DNA of 64,000 nt from Spirochaetales bacterium (GCA_024233935.1 JACKOY010000006.1:124001-188000); one strand, 5' to 3'. Shown: positions 1-9,166, counted from the stretch's first letter. Numbers and translations are program-made. Notes: generated by a model from the sequence alone, not told the origin.

Positions 1-1
1 A

Positions 2-145
2 GCCGACGATTGCCAGAACTGGACCACCAGTGGCGGAGCTAGTAACGGACCAATCATTGCGGCCACGACTGGAATTCCCAGCGCGGGAACCTGCGCAAAT
101 TCCCGACCCTTCGCCTGCTGCGATTTCATGACCATTACGCAGTAG
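2..145 (+). CDS. 3' end of a DUF1554-like surface/lipoprotein (partial)
   Basis: The open frame entering from the left edge gives about 47 residues ending at TAG. It is rich in Cys, Trp, Ser and Gly, with a CQNW segment near the start and a CxNSxPFxCC segment near the end. This spacing of paired cysteines and a Trp resembles the C-terminus of the DUF1554 domain, common in Leptospira lipoproteins. Only the tail is present, so the N-terminus, any signal peptide and the full domain cannot be judged. Bases 146-300 after it contain nothing I can name. Confidence 0.6.
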   Translation, partial: ADDCQNWTTSGGASNGPIIAATTGIPSAGTCANSRPFACCDFMTITQ

Positions 146-300
146 GCCTGAATGGGGGCGAATAGGCGCAGGGCCTGAGAGCCACCAGGATGCTGCAAAA
201 AGGTAGCGACACTCGCATTCGGATTGCTTGTGACCCCGCTAAATAGCGAGTCGTTGCGACCGGGGCGGCATCGTGTCGTTTCTCTGGCTCGGCGCAGATG

Positions 301-2007
301 CTATTGAGCTACCGCTTCTTTTTCCGAATCTCCACCCATGACTTCCCGGTGCCGGACCAGTACCGGGTCGTCGGGCAAGTCCGATAGCGCGGCCTTGATG
401 GCCGTGAGGGCCCCCTTTCGATCGCCGTTTTCCAGGGCCGCAAAGGCGGCTTCCAGGTGCGGCGCCGTTTTCGCCTTGAGCAGTCGCAGACGCGGTTCGT
501 CCGCATCGTAGACCTCGTAGATGCGCACCAGGTTGACCTTGCCTTTGACGGCGACCCGATCCACGAAACGAATCTGGAAATTTTCGGGGGCCTTCAGCGC
601 GCGAAAGGTATCTTCGCTGATCAAAAGGGGCACGCCGTACTCTTTGGTCAGGTTTTCCAGGCGCGAAGCCAGATTCACAGCGTCGCTGATTACGGTGCCT
701 TCCATGCGGTGTGTTTCGCCGATCGTACCCAGCATCATGTCGCCGGTATGAATGCCGATTCCGATGCGCACACTCTGTCGGGTCCCGGTTCGGTGCTCCT
801 CGTTGTACTCTTTGAGCCGGCTCAGCATCAGCACTCCGGCGCTCACGGCATGGTCTACATCGCCATCGAACAGGGCCATGATGGCATCGCCAATGTACTT
901 GTCTATGAAGCCGCCGTGCCGACGAATCACCGGGCCCATGCTGCTCAGATACGAATTGATAAACGAAAAGCTCTCCTCGGGCGTCATGGTTTCGGAAAGC
1001 GTCGTGAACGAGCGAATGTCTGAAAAAAGCACCGTCATGCGCGTACGCCGGTGTTCTCCCAGGCGGATATCGGCTACACTGCGAATATCCAGGTGCTTCA
1101 GGAATTCGATCGGCACAAAGCGCTCGAAGGCGCGATTCAGAACGGCCAGCTGCTTGTTGGCGCTCTCAAGAGACCAACTCGATATCTGAAGCTTGAGAAT
1201 CACCAGCACCACGTACAGCAAAACGGCCCCCGCAAAGGCGAACAACAGCAGATTATAGATCCCGGCCCGATACGATTGCGCCACGTGATCGGCGCCGTAA
1301 GCCGCGATCATTTCTTCGGCCAATCCTGCATCGCCGCCAAGCACCACTTCAGAAACGAGCTGGTCCACTTCCTTTTTGCGGGTCAGAATGTTTTCAATGT
1401 GTCGGTCAAATATGCGTGCTTCCCGTCCGACCGCGCCACCGCCGGCAATCAGAGGCGCAACGGAAGCGCCCCTTCTTCTTTCGATGCTGCGTGCGAGCTC
1501 CGCATCGTCGTTGACATTGTAAATGAGTACGTCTCGCAAAAGCGCGCCGGAGATGCCCGCGCTGCCGTAACCGGAGGCCTGGTCCAGACGCACCGCTGAA
1601 AGCGAAAGGTACTGCAGGGAGTTCCGCAAGATGGAATTTGCCGACTTGAATCGATCGATCGCGGACTTTTGTCGCAAAAAACTCTCCGAGTACTTCTGGA
1701 AGGAGTCCTGAAATTCAGGACCGGTGTGCAGTCGGTTTGCCTCCAGAAGATGTGCGATCTGTGAGAGCGCGCTCTGTATGCCGTCCACCGAGCCATTCAG
1801 CGGATCATAGGTCCGGTCGAGATAGTAACGCGAACGCAGCAAGTTCTGCTTCAGGCTCGAATCGTTTTCACGCACCGCACGCAATGCCCGGTCCATTTTT
1901 TCATGTGCGTCCAGGTCGATGGCGCGGGCGTTCCAGTAGAGAACTGCAAGTACTGCAGCCGCAAGAATCCAGAGCAGCGGGCGCAGGCGCGCAAAAGTAA
2001 TGTTCAT
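301..2007 (-). CDS. Membrane-bound class III adenylate/guanylate cyclase with DAHL-like sensor
   Basis: The product is 568 residues. An N-terminal TM helix (about 10-28) is followed by a periplasmic all-helical region containing the N-LLRSRYYLDRTYDPL pattern typical of DAHL sensor domains. A second TM lies near 250-272 and the cyclase domain covers about 305-480. Metal-binding aspartates are visible in FSDIRSFT and KYIGDAIM, and the N-x3-R pair in VNLASRLE. A short TPR-like helical pair follows. It should make cyclic nucleotide from ATP or GTP in response to an external signal; the nucleotide cannot be told from sequence alone. Its ATG overlaps the TGA of the upstream peroxidase gene, so the two are probably translationally coupled. 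Confidence 0.9.
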   Translation of the reverse strand: MNITFARLRPLLWILAAAVLAVLYWNARAIDLDAHEKMDRALRAVRENDSSLKQNLLRSRYYLDRTYDPLNGSVDGIQSALSQIAHLLEANRLHTGPEFQDSFQKYSESFLRQKSAIDRFKSANSILRNSLQYLSLSAVRLDQASGYGSAGISGALLRDVLIYNVNDDAELARSIERRRGASVAPLIAGGGAVGREARIFDRHIENILTRKKEVDQLVSEVVLGGDAGLAEEMIAAYGADHVAQSYRAGIYNLLLFAFAGAVLLYVVLVILKLQISSWSLESANKQLAVLNRAFERFVPIEFLKHLDIRSVADIRLGEHRRTRMTVLFSDIRSFTTLSETMTPEESFSFINSYLSSMGPVIRRHGGFIDKYIGDAIMALFDGDVDHAVSAGVLMLSRLKEYNEEHRTGTRQSVRIGIGIHTGDMMLGTIGETHRMEGTVISDAVNLASRLENLTKEYGVPLLISEDTFRALKAPENFQIRFVDRVAVKGKVNLVRIYEVYDADEPRLRLLKAKTAPHLEAAFAALENGDRKGALTAIKAALSDLPDDPVLVRHREVMGGDSEKEAVAQ

Positions 2008-3140
2008 GGGCTCTCCGCAAGGGATCGCCCGCCGTACTCGCCCGTGAGAGTGTGCAGGAAGGCTACGATGCGCTCCACGTCGCTCTCAGGCATTTCAATG
2101 CCGAGCTGATAACGCGCCATGGTGCGCACGGCCCCGTCCAGGCTTTCAACCGTGCCGTCGTGAAAGTACGGGGCTGTAAGAGCGACATTGCGAAGCGACG
2201 GAACTTTGAACTTATGGCGATCCGCCTCTTCACCGGTCACGTTAAAACGGCCCAGGTCGGCTTCGGTCAGGTTGCCACGATTGCCAAAATAGTCTCCGAC
2301 CACGCCGAAAGTCTGAAACATGTTCCCGCCTACGTTACGCCCCTGGTGGCACGCAATGCAGCCGTACTCCTTAAAAAGGCCATAGCCCTCCAGCTCAGTT
2401 TCTGTGAGTGCTGTTCGGTCTCCCCGCAGATAACGGTCAAAGCGGGCATTGGGAGTGTAGAGCGATCGTTCGAATTCGGCGATGGCGCTACGCACAAGTT
2501 CCGCGGTTGGCTCCTGGTCATAGGCCACAAGAAAAGCAGTCACGTATTCCGGATCGGCCCGCAGGCGTTCGACAATGCCATCCCAATCAAAACCCATCTC
2601 GACCGGATTTGCCACCGGTCCGTTAATCTGGTCTTCCAGGCTGGCGGCCCGCCCATCCCAGAACTGCGCAAAATTGAAACCCGAGTTGAAGACGGTTGGC
2701 GCATTGATCACGCCCGGTTGCCCGCTCAGGCCCTGGCTTACCTGTCGCCGATCGACCCCGCCGGTTTGAAGGCTGTGACAGGTGGCGCACGAAACGCTCT
2801 GGTCACGGGACAGTCTCGCATCAAAAAACAGGCGCCGACCCAGATCCACGCGGTTCGCATTGAGCGGAACAGAAAGCGGTATCGGCTGGATTGGTTCGAG
2901 CCGGAAAGCTTCCGCCACCGCGGCTCGCGTTTCGTTTGCACCGGCCCGCGGGTCCTCGGGCCAGCCCAATAATAGAATGGCGGCCACAAGCGCGGTCGCG
3001 CTGGCCGCGTAAATACCTGTCAGCCGGCGGTTTAGCTGCGGGCTATCTTCGGCTGCGGCGGCGCGCAGGTACGCGTTCAGGCGCGCGAGCCAGACGCCCG
3101 CATTTCTCGTTCTTCTTCGCAGTAGCTGCGATAGGCCCAT
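2004..3140 (-). CDS. Di-haem cytochrome c peroxidase / MauG family protein
   Basis: The sequence has two CxxCH haem sites: CATCH in the N-terminal half and CIACH about 165 residues later. Between and after them are the usual family segments, including LGRRLFFDARLS, FWDGRAASLEDQ and the C-terminal FKVPSLRNVALTAPYFHDG. One TM helix (around ALVAAILLLG) anchors it in the inner membrane facing the periplasm. The family reduces hydrogen peroxide with electrons from small cytochromes, or oxidises protein side chains (MauG). I chose the ATG at 3140 (about 378 residues); an upstream in-frame start at 3239 would add a poorly conserved leader. The stop overlaps the ATG of the cyclase gene. Confidence 0.9.
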   Translation of the reverse strand: MGLSQLLRRRTRNAGVWLARLNAYLRAAAAEDSPQLNRRLTGIYAASATALVAAILLLGWPEDPRAGANETRAAVAEAFRLEPIQPIPLSVPLNANRVDLGRRLFFDARLSRDQSVSCATCHSLQTGGVDRRQVSQGLSGQPGVINAPTVFNSGFNFAQFWDGRAASLEDQINGPVANPVEMGFDWDGIVERLRADPEYVTAFLVAYDQEPTAELVRSAIAEFERSLYTPNARFDRYLRGDRTALTETELEGYGLFKEYGCIACHQGRNVGGNMFQTFGVVGDYFGNRGNLTEADLGRFNVTGEEADRHKFKVPSLRNVALTAPYFHDGTVESLDGAVRTMARYQLGIEMPESDVERIVAFLHTLTGEYGGRSLAESP

Positions 3141-3239
3141 CTGAGCCGAATTTTCCCGGAGTTCCCGCGTGGCCGCAACAACAAACGGTGCGCTCCCCTG
3201 GGTGTTTGGCCAGAAAGCAGCTGCCCTGCGCACCCCCAA

Positions 3240-3666
3240 AATCGGTCCTTCTGGCCGGTCGGGTCATTTTGCCGGCCCGGGAACAGCGGCGGGAAGATGG
3301 TGCGGTTTTCCTTGAAGTTCATAATGCTCCGCCGGCCTTTGCAGAGCTACGGGGCCGCACGGTCTGGCTACGCATCAGTGAAGGCAGCCTCGCCCTGGAA
3401 TGGTTTCGCCACGAAACCCGCAACGTGGTTTTCAGTCAGGATCCCGACAGCGCCGGTGACCGTCGGCTGCATCCGGATCGCTTGAACGGTTGGGATCGGG
3501 TCAGTCCGCTGGAGAGCACGAAAACCGATTGAATGACCTGGGTTACTACGCCTACGGCCACTTTACGCCGGACGGTCTTTTCCGCATCGACGCGATTGAT
3601 CCGCGTGAAAGGGACGTGCGGGGCAAAACTCGAAGACGATTAAGCCCGAGCATTTGCGGCGGTTAA
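3240..3666 (+). pseudogene. Unknown gene broken by an apparent one-base deletion
   Basis: Two adjoining frames read like one protein. The first gives a segment with VFLEVHNAPP, GRTVWLRIS and RLNGWDRVSPLE and stops at 3532. The second, entered near the GG at 3511-3512, continues with ENRLNDLGYYAYGHF and FRIDAID and stops at 3666. Restoring one base near 3512 joins them into roughly 140 residues. I cannot name the family. No clear ATG is visible at the left end (a TTG near 3252 is possible), so the 5' end may be missing. It ends convergently against the hydrolase gene. Confidence 0.5.
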
Positions 3667-4649
3667 CGCCCCCGGCGATCTGAGGGCCCGGCCGCAACGT
3701 TCTGGTTGGATTCGATAAACTGAATTAGATATTCTTCCAGCTGCGAAAGCCCCGGCTCTTCGGTTGGATAATGGCCCGCGTTCTCAAGCTGGCGCACGCT
3801 GAAACTCGATCGAATTCCGGCCAGCGACAGATGGCTCAGCCGTTCCGGGGTCCAGCGATCTTTTTGGGGCTGGGCCAGCAGAACCGGACAGATATCAAAG
3901 TCCCGGGCTTCGACGGCGGGCCGATAGGCCATAAAAGAGGAGAGGAACGCCAGCGTGACGCGAGAACCGGCCGAGCTCCGATCCCGGAGAAAGACCCGTA
4001 GCAACGCGCGGTCATTGCTCAACGTATGCATTTTCGAAACCAGTTTCATGGGGACCCGCAGACGACGCAGCCCGGGAATTCGTCCCAGCATAACTACGAG
4101 CGGGACGAATGGCGCGATCAGCGGATGGATCACGGTCTCGTGGCGTAGGCGATAGATGCGCTCATCGAGAAAAGTGAGGCCGACGATGCCTTTGACTTTC
4201 CGATTTTTGCCGGCCGCGTGTACACACAGCATACCGCCGGCGCTCAGGCCAAACAAGAATACCGGCATCTCATCTCGCTCGCGTTCCCGGTCGATCAGAT
4301 CGCTCAGCAAATCAACCCAATCGTCAAAACGAACCAGGGACCGACCGACCCGGGTCATTCCATAGCCGGGACTATCCAGGGCGATCACCGCGTAGCCGGC
4401 CCGGGCGAGGCGTTGTCCAATCAGGAGCGTCATCTGACGTCCGTTGGTGCCGACTCCGTGCTGCAGGATGATCTTAGAGCGGGCGCCCGGAACATCGTAG
4501 CGATCCAGGTGCACGTAATGGTCCCGCCACTTCCAGGTTTCTTCTGACGGCATTTCGTCCGCGTCCAGGCGCAGGCGTTCCGGAAGCAGGTCCATCAGCT
4601 TTCGCCAGGCGCCTTGTTGGTCATAGCTCAGTTCTTGATTTTCGTTCAC
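3663..4649 (-). CDS. Alpha/beta hydrolase
   Basis: The 328-residue product has the alpha/beta-hydrolase layout. An HGVGTNG oxyanion-hole segment follows the first strands, the nucleophile elbow is GLSAGG (serine), and a late GHYPTEEPG supplies the catalytic histidine. There is no signal peptide, so it is probably cytoplasmic. The substrate is not evident; it resembles serine esterases or lysophospholipase-like enzymes. Its start codon overlaps the stop of the TetR gene upstream by an ATGA. The pair is therefore probably one transcript controlled from the palindrome at 5303-5332, and the hydrolase may degrade the regulator's inducer. Confidence 0.85.
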   Translation of the reverse strand: MNENQELSYDQQGAWRKLMDLLPERLRLDADEMPSEETWKWRDHYVHLDRYDVPGARSKIILQHGVGTNGRQMTLLIGQRLARAGYAVIALDSPGYGMTRVGRSLVRFDDWVDLLSDLIDRERERDEMPVFLFGLSAGGMLCVHAAGKNRKVKGIVGLTFLDERIYRLRHETVIHPLIAPFVPLVVMLGRIPGLRRLRVPMKLVSKMHTLSNDRALLRVFLRDRSSAGSRVTLAFLSSFMAYRPAVEARDFDICPVLLAQPQKDRWTPERLSHLSLAGIRSSFSVRQLENAGHYPTEEPGLSQLEEYLIQFIESNQNVAAGPSDRRGR

Positions 4650-5296
4650 GCTTGTTTTCTCCTGCGTCCACGGTTGGATTGCGATTCTGTTTCGTTTCTC
4701 CTGGTCCTGGCGGCGGCGACCAGGGCCAGGGTGGCTTTTTCGGCCCGTGCCAGCGGTCGCGAATCCTGCTCGGTGCGGGCCATCAACAGGGCACCCTCAA
4801 CCAGATAGAGTATCGTGCTTGCTGCTTCGGTGCACTGCTGCCCGCGTACTCCCTGACTTTTCAGGTACTCTGAAATCGCATCGGACCAGCGCTTGTAGAT
4901 TGCCCGGATCGCGTTTTTGATCGCCAGGTTTTCGCTCCCTATTTCCAGAGCCACCGTCGCGAGCGGGCAACCCTCTCGATAATCCGACTGCTCCAATTCC
5001 ATGCGAAAGCGGCCAAACACAGCCGAAATATCATCGCGGAGCTGCCTGGCATTCGGCCTGGGACGGTGCGGCAGCAATTCCTGAAGCACCTGCTCCACTC
5101 TGGAGCCGGCCGCTTCCAGGGCCGCCACGACCAGCTCGTCTTTCCCGCCGGGGAAATAGTGGTAGAGCGATCCTTTTGGACAGCCCGAGGCGGCCAGAAT
5201 TTCTTTGAGGCCTGTGCCGGAGTACCCCTGCCGTCGCAGTAACACAGCGGTCTCGGTGACCAGATTGGCGCGGGTGGGCAATTGCGGGGCAGCCAT
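4646..5296 (-). CDS. TetR/AcrR family transcriptional regulator (LmrA/YxaF-like)
   Basis: The product is 216 residues. The N-terminal helix-turn-helix (about 10-55) contains GYSGTGLKEILAASG and the recognition-helix segment PKGSLYHYFPGGKDEL, which is very typical of the LmrA/YxaF branch of TetR. The C-terminal helical part would bind a small ligand. A perfect 30-bp palindrome lies 6 bp upstream of the start codon, so autorepression of this gene and the coupled hydrolase is likely. The lipase gene at 5452, on the other strand, shares the same intergenic space and may also be controlled. Confidence 0.92.
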   Translation of the reverse strand: MAAPQLPTRANLVTETAVLLRRQGYSGTGLKEILAASGCPKGSLYHYFPGGKDELVVAALEAAGSRVEQVLQELLPHRPRPNARQLRDDISAVFGRFRMELEQSDYREGCPLATVALEIGSENLAIKNAIRAIYKRWSDAISEYLKSQGVRGQQCTEAASTILYLVEGALLMARTEQDSRPLARAEKATLALVAAARTRRNETESQSNRGRRRKQA

Positions 5297-5302
5297 CTGG
5301 AG

Positions 5303-5332
5303 TCGACTATATAGACCGGTCTATATAGTCGA
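5303..5332. promoter_or_regulatory. Perfect 30-bp palindrome, probable TetR operator
   Basis: Each 15-base half (TCGACTATATAGACC) is followed directly by its exact reverse complement. The core ATAGACCGGTCTAT matches the form of operators bound by LmrA/YxaF-type TetR regulators. It sits just upstream of the TetR start at 5296, between that operon and the divergent lipase gene, so a dimer bound here could block one or both promoters. Confidence 0.85.
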
Positions 5333-5451
5333 GCACAAAAAGTAGCGCGGACTGCTCGCGACTGGCAACGTGAACGATAGCGCACTCTTGGAAATCCCCA
5401 CACACGACCGAAAAAGCATGACTGCGCCATCGTGTAGCCCACCTTCGCCCG

Positions 5452-6528
5452 ATGCCCAACGAAAGCACTGATCCGGCCGCCCGCGAACACCCCGAAGAGT
5501 CCTTCTGGCAGTCCTTCGCTTCGGGCCTGAAAAAAGCGGCCGGGGCCACCGGCCGGGGCCTGAAGTACATCTATCATAAAGGCGACGAAAACAAACATTA
5601 CGTGGTTCCTGCGATCAATGGCATTGTGGGCGACAAGCTCGCCGAGATGAATGACGCCCGCGCGATTCAGATGAGTTTTCGGGCAGGCGGCAAAGACATC
5701 GATGCGAAAGCCAGCGCCGCCACAATTGCGGTCCCGGGAACCGCGATCGTTTTTGTCCATGGCCTCATGGCCGATGAAGTGCTCTGGCAAACCGCGTTGC
5801 CGGAGGGGCAGGGCTTTGGTCCATTGCTTGCGAAAGAGCCAGGTCTGCACACCTTCTATGTGCGCTACAATACCGGGCGGCACATTTCCCAGAACGGTCA
5901 GGACCTTTCGCGCCTGCTCGACGAATTGATCAAGGCCGGCGGTCGCAGAATCGAGCGTCTGGTGATCGTCGCCCACAGCATGGGTGGCCTGGTGACTCGC
6001 AGCGCCGGTTATTATGGAAGCAAACAGAAGAAGAAGTGGGTGAAGAAACTCTCGCGGGTGGTGTTGATCGGTGTGCCCAATGATGGAAGTTTTCTGGAGA
6101 AGTTCGGCCACCTGGCGACCGTGATCCTGAAACAAATCTGGAACTACCCGACCCGTCTGGTGGGACGCATCGCCGACGAACGCAGCAACGGCATCAAAGA
6201 CCTGCGCTGGGGATTCATGGTCGACGAAGACTGGCAACAGGAAGGCGCGAACGATCTTTTGAACGTGGAGCGAACTCCTGTGCCGCCGCTACCCGGCGTG
6301 CGCTACAACCTGATTCTGGGGAGTCTCACCGAGAGCATGGCTTCACCCCTGGCCATGTACTTCGGCGATGGCCTCGTGGGCACCCGCAGCGCCACCGGCC
6401 AGGCTTTCGCCACTCCGGACGATCCCGCGCACGCCTTTATTGAATGCCGCGCCTTTCCGACTACCGGCCATATTGGTTTACTTGCGAGTCCGGAGGTGTT
6501 TGAGTACGTGCGCGAAGTCGTGGCCTGA
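5452..6528 (+). CDS. PGAP1-like lipase / alpha-beta hydrolase
   Basis: This 358-residue protein has FVHGLMADE as oxyanion segment, AHSMGGLVTR as nucleophile elbow and a late TTGHIGLL supplying the histidine. VVLIGVPNDGS after the elbow is typical of PGAP1-like and lipase-class hydrolases. There is no signal peptide. The N-terminal 90 residues carry a Lys-rich amphipathic stretch (LKKAAGATGRGLKYIYHKG) that could associate with membrane. The gene diverges from the TetR operon and may respond to the same palindrome. The substrate is unknown; a lipid ester is the best guess. The start ATG has no strong Shine-Dalgarno. Confidence 0.85.
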   Translation: MPNESTDPAAREHPEESFWQSFASGLKKAAGATGRGLKYIYHKGDENKHYVVPAINGIVGDKLAEMNDARAIQMSFRAGGKDIDAKASAATIAVPGTAIVFVHGLMADEVLWQTALPEGQGFGPLLAKEPGLHTFYVRYNTGRHISQNGQDLSRLLDELIKAGGRRIERLVIVAHSMGGLVTRSAGYYGSKQKKKWVKKLSRVVLIGVPNDGSFLEKFGHLATVILKQIWNYPTRLVGRIADERSNGIKDLRWGFMVDEDWQQEGANDLLNVERTPVPPLPGVRYNLILGSLTESMASPLAMYFGDGLVGTRSATGQAFATPDDPAHAFIECRAFPTTGHIGLLASPEVFEYVREVVA

Positions 6529-6605
6529 CCCGGACCGCGGATAATATATGTAATACTGATAAAGATATTCATTGACTTTGTGTGCAAACGAGAAGTTGCT
6601 GCCCT

Positions 6606-7520
6606 GTGCCTTCGAGGGCCACAAGATCAGCGGTCGGCCTGGCGACCCTTGCTCTGGTCTTGCATTGCACGTCCGGTCCTGGTCGCGGCCAGCCGGCCGC
6701 CACTGCGCACCGCATGCATCTCGAGGCCGACGCACCCCCCGATCAAACAAGTGGCCTGCTGGTGCTCCGCGTACTCTGGATTGAGTCCTGGAATGGAGTC
6801 GATCCGGGGCCGCCCGACTGGGTCGGCAATTTCGTGCACTTCGTAACCAGCCCCGGGAATCACGACCTACTGGTGCACCTTTACAGCCAGACCACGACCG
6901 ATGAGTACCGTTCCCGGGCGCCCCAACGGTTTCAGTTTCAGGCCCGGCGCGGGCAGACCCAGTTGCTTTGTTCGGAAATCCACGACCTGCGGGACGGGCA
7001 GGGCAACTGGCGGCCATTTCTGATGCCGATGCCGGGGATCGCGCCCGGTCACATCCTGACTCCGGCCGAGAACGATGCCTGGCTCGCGGCGTGTATCGCC
7101 GAAATGCAACGCCGCATGGACAACTTGACTCTGTCCGGTCCGAGCGATGCGCTACTGCAGGCGATAGGTACGATGACAGGCGACACAGCGAGCGGTCAGA
7201 TCGAAGGTTGCCCGGGCCACCTCGGCGTCCGGGGCACCCGCCTGCAGCAAACCCCTGATGCGATCGAACTGCCTGTGGGTGGCGATGCCCAGGGCCTTCA
7301 TGTCCGCGGGCAGTTTAAGAAGCAACGATTGTTCGGCGGCTGCGCCTTCGCGCACCATCTGCATGCCCGCGCCGCGCGCGGCCTCGATGGCCTCGCTGCG
7401 CTTTCCGGTGGCCAGGGCGCCGTGAATGGCGTGCACAGCTTCAAGCAACCGACGCATTTCCATAAGCACAAAATCTTTTTCGGAGGCGGTGAGGGCGATC
7501 GCGGTGCGCCCATCGCTTGA
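6606..7520 (+). CDS. Putative lipoprotein of unknown function; 3' end doubtful
   Basis: From a GTG at 6606 the product starts with a basic n-region, a hydrophobic stretch and LVLHC, an unusual but spirochaete-like lipobox. An in-frame GTG at 6582 is an alternative start. Up to about residue 180 the composition is normal, with PDWVGNFVHF and PFLMPMPGIAPG segments. After about 7150 the frame is antisense to the cytochrome gene and becomes rich in His and Gly, as antisense readings do. Either the true end was lost by a frameshift near 7150, or the two genes really overlap tail to tail by about 370 bp. I could not assign a family. Confidence 0.5.
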   Translation: MPSRATRSAVGLATLALVLHCTSGPGRGQPAATAHRMHLEADAPPDQTSGLLVLRVLWIESWNGVDPGPPDWVGNFVHFVTSPGNHDLLVHLYSQTTTDEYRSRAPQRFQFQARRGQTQLLCSEIHDLRDGQGNWRPFLMPMPGIAPGHILTPAENDAWLAACIAEMQRRMDNLTLSGPSDALLQAIGTMTGDTASGQIEGCPGHLGVRGTRLQQTPDAIELPVGGDAQGLHVRGQFKKQRLFGGCAFAHHLHARAARGLDGLAALSGGQGAVNGVHSFKQPTHFHKHKIFFGGGEGDRGAPIA

Positions 7521-7640
7521 CGGCCTGCCCTGGCCACGGACAAACAGAGCCGCAAAGACGCCGCCCGTCCCAAGCCACAAAGCCAGGAAGACAAGCGCGA
7601 CGCAACGCCATCTTTTTTTGTTTTGATTTGTGTTCTCCAC
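7152..7640 (-). CDS. Cytochrome c'-like mono-haem protein, membrane anchored
   Basis: The 162-residue protein has an N-terminal TM helix or signal anchor (about 10-33) and a four-helix-type body. It ends with a single CVACH haem motif only six residues from the C-terminus. That placement is characteristic of the class II cytochrome c/cytochrome c' family, which binds NO or CO or acts as a small electron carrier in the periplasm. It lies directly downstream of the FadL-like gene on the same strand (17-bp gap), so the two may be co-transcribed. Whether it serves the peroxidase at 2004-3140 is unknown. Confidence 0.82.
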   Translation of the reverse strand: MENTNQNKKRWRCVALVFLALWLGTGGVFAALFVRGQGRPSSDGRTAIALTASEKDFVLMEMRRLLEAVHAIHGALATGKRSEAIEAARGAGMQMVREGAAAEQSLLLKLPADMKALGIATHRQFDRIRGLLQAGAPDAEVARATFDLTARCVACHRTYRLQ

Positions 7641-7657
7641 TCCGGTTTTCCTTTGAT

Positions 7658-9010
7658 TCAGATGGGGGTTTGCCAGCCGGCGGTGACTGTCCAGACGCTC
7701 GTGCTACGACTGAAAAGAAAGCCCGCCGGTCGAATGGTTTCGGGCTCAAAGACCAGCGCGCGCGAAAGCCACCAGTCCGAGAAGGCCTCGCCTTTGACCC
7801 GCTTCTCGAAAGCACGTTCCACGGCAACATTCAGCAAGCCGGAGCCGATCGCGACGCCGGCACCGGCCGAAAGATGATGCTCGGTTGTGGCGCCTAAAAA
7901 CGGACTTGCCCCGGCGCCCGCAATGGGCGTGCGTCCATAGCTGTAACCGCCGCGCAAGACGATCACATCGGCATTGTACTCCAGGCCGCTACCGATGATC
8001 CATTGGTCGCGCCAGCCAAAGCGCATCGCAAACTGGTTTGATGGGCTTCCGGTCGGAAGCGAAAGCCGGGACTCTTCGAGTACAAAACGTGTGCTTCGAA
8101 AAAACTGCGACCAGCCGATATAACGCAGGTCCACGGCAAAAATCCAGCGATCCAGTTCCAGACTCAGGCCGGCGCCGTGCCGATCGGGCCAGCGCATCGA
8201 ACGGGAAACCCGGGCATACTCCGGGGACACAACCGAAGCGCTATCGACCCGGAGCTCGCCGTCGAAGTGCAAACTAAGAGCGGACTCGTAGGCGTAACCG
8301 AAACGCAGCGCGGGTGTCGCCTGCCAGAGTGCACCGAGCTTGAAGCCGGGCGCGAGCACCGGATCCGAGCGATAGTGAATCCCCCCGGACAGGACCCGGA
8401 GGCCCGACGCGTCACGGGTCTCGCGATCCAGAAACATGCGGGCAAAGGCAGCGTCGATCGTCAGGCCCAGGCGCAGATTTTTGGTAAGCGCGAACGCAAA
8501 GCCCGGCGAAAGCTTGAGCAGCATGAATCGAAAGTCGACGTTCTCGCGCAAAGGCCCCGGTTGGGCTGCCAGATTTTGGTCAGCAGTCGGCGAGCGCAAA
8601 AGATCGTCGTACTGGCCACCGCCGCCACCCACCAGGTACAGGGCCAATCCCCAGCCGTAAGACCCGCTGCCGAGACTCAGCCCCAACGCGGGAAACGGGG
8701 CAATGGGATGGCTCTGGCGGTGGCTCTGATAGTGTGCGCCGGTTGCCGGATCCAGAAATCGATCTTCATAATCCAGCCGGGCAAAATTGAGCGCCAGTCC
8801 GGCTTCGAACAAATTTCCCTCCCGCGCCAGGTGCGCGGGGTTCAACGCCAGGTCCAGGGGCGAGCCGCCCACGGCGGTGGACGCGCCACCCATGCCCGCT
8901 GGCCGTGCGCCATAGGTGGTGGGAAACAGCCCGTGAAACGCGAAAATGGGCCCCGGACCGGCCAGAAGCACCATGCAAACCCAGGCTCCGCGCCGCAGGC
9001 GGTCTGCCAT
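7658..9010 (-). CDS. FadL/OmpP1-like outer-membrane transport protein
   Basis: From the ATG at 9010 the product is about 450 residues. The signal peptide ends near GPIFA, followed by YGARPAGMGGAS and LALNPAHL, the N-terminal signature of FadL/OmpP1/TodX porins. The rest alternates polar and aromatic residues in beta-strand style, with a terminal strand TSVWTVTAGWQTPI, as expected for an outer-membrane barrel. The family carries hydrophobic compounds such as fatty acids across the outer membrane. In-frame ATGs at 9040 and 9067 would only lengthen the leader. The ligand cannot be inferred. Confidence 0.83.
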   Translation of the reverse strand: MADRLRRGAWVCMVLLAGPGPIFAFHGLFPTTYGARPAGMGGASTAVGGSPLDLALNPAHLAREGNLFEAGLALNFARLDYEDRFLDPATGAHYQSHRQSHPIAPFPALGLSLGSGSYGWGLALYLVGGGGGQYDDLLRSPTADQNLAAQPGPLRENVDFRFMLLKLSPGFAFALTKNLRLGLTIDAAFARMFLDRETRDASGLRVLSGGIHYRSDPVLAPGFKLGALWQATPALRFGYAYESALSLHFDGELRVDSASVVSPEYARVSRSMRWPDRHGAGLSLELDRWIFAVDLRYIGWSQFFRSTRFVLEESRLSLPTGSPSNQFAMRFGWRDQWIIGSGLEYNADVIVLRGGYSYGRTPIAGAGASPFLGATTEHHLSAGAGVAIGSGLLNVAVERAFEKRVKGEAFSDWWLSRALVFEPETIRPAGFLFSRSTSVWTVTAGWQTPI

Positions 9011-9166
9011 TCGGGGCGCGTTTCCCGGGTCACTAATCATGAGATCGCCAATGATTCTCAATCTCATTTGGCAGCAAGTGATTTTCCGGGAACGCCGGCT
9101 GGTCCGGCCTCCCGCAGGCGCCCCGGAATGGGATTGCGCAGACCCGGGTACTCGAGAGCTTGTTCC

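Noticed and set aside
4939..6237. A 432-residue minus-strand frame opposite the PGAP1-like lipase
   Set aside because: It is antisense to clear alpha/beta hydrolase motifs, His-rich and lacks any family feature.
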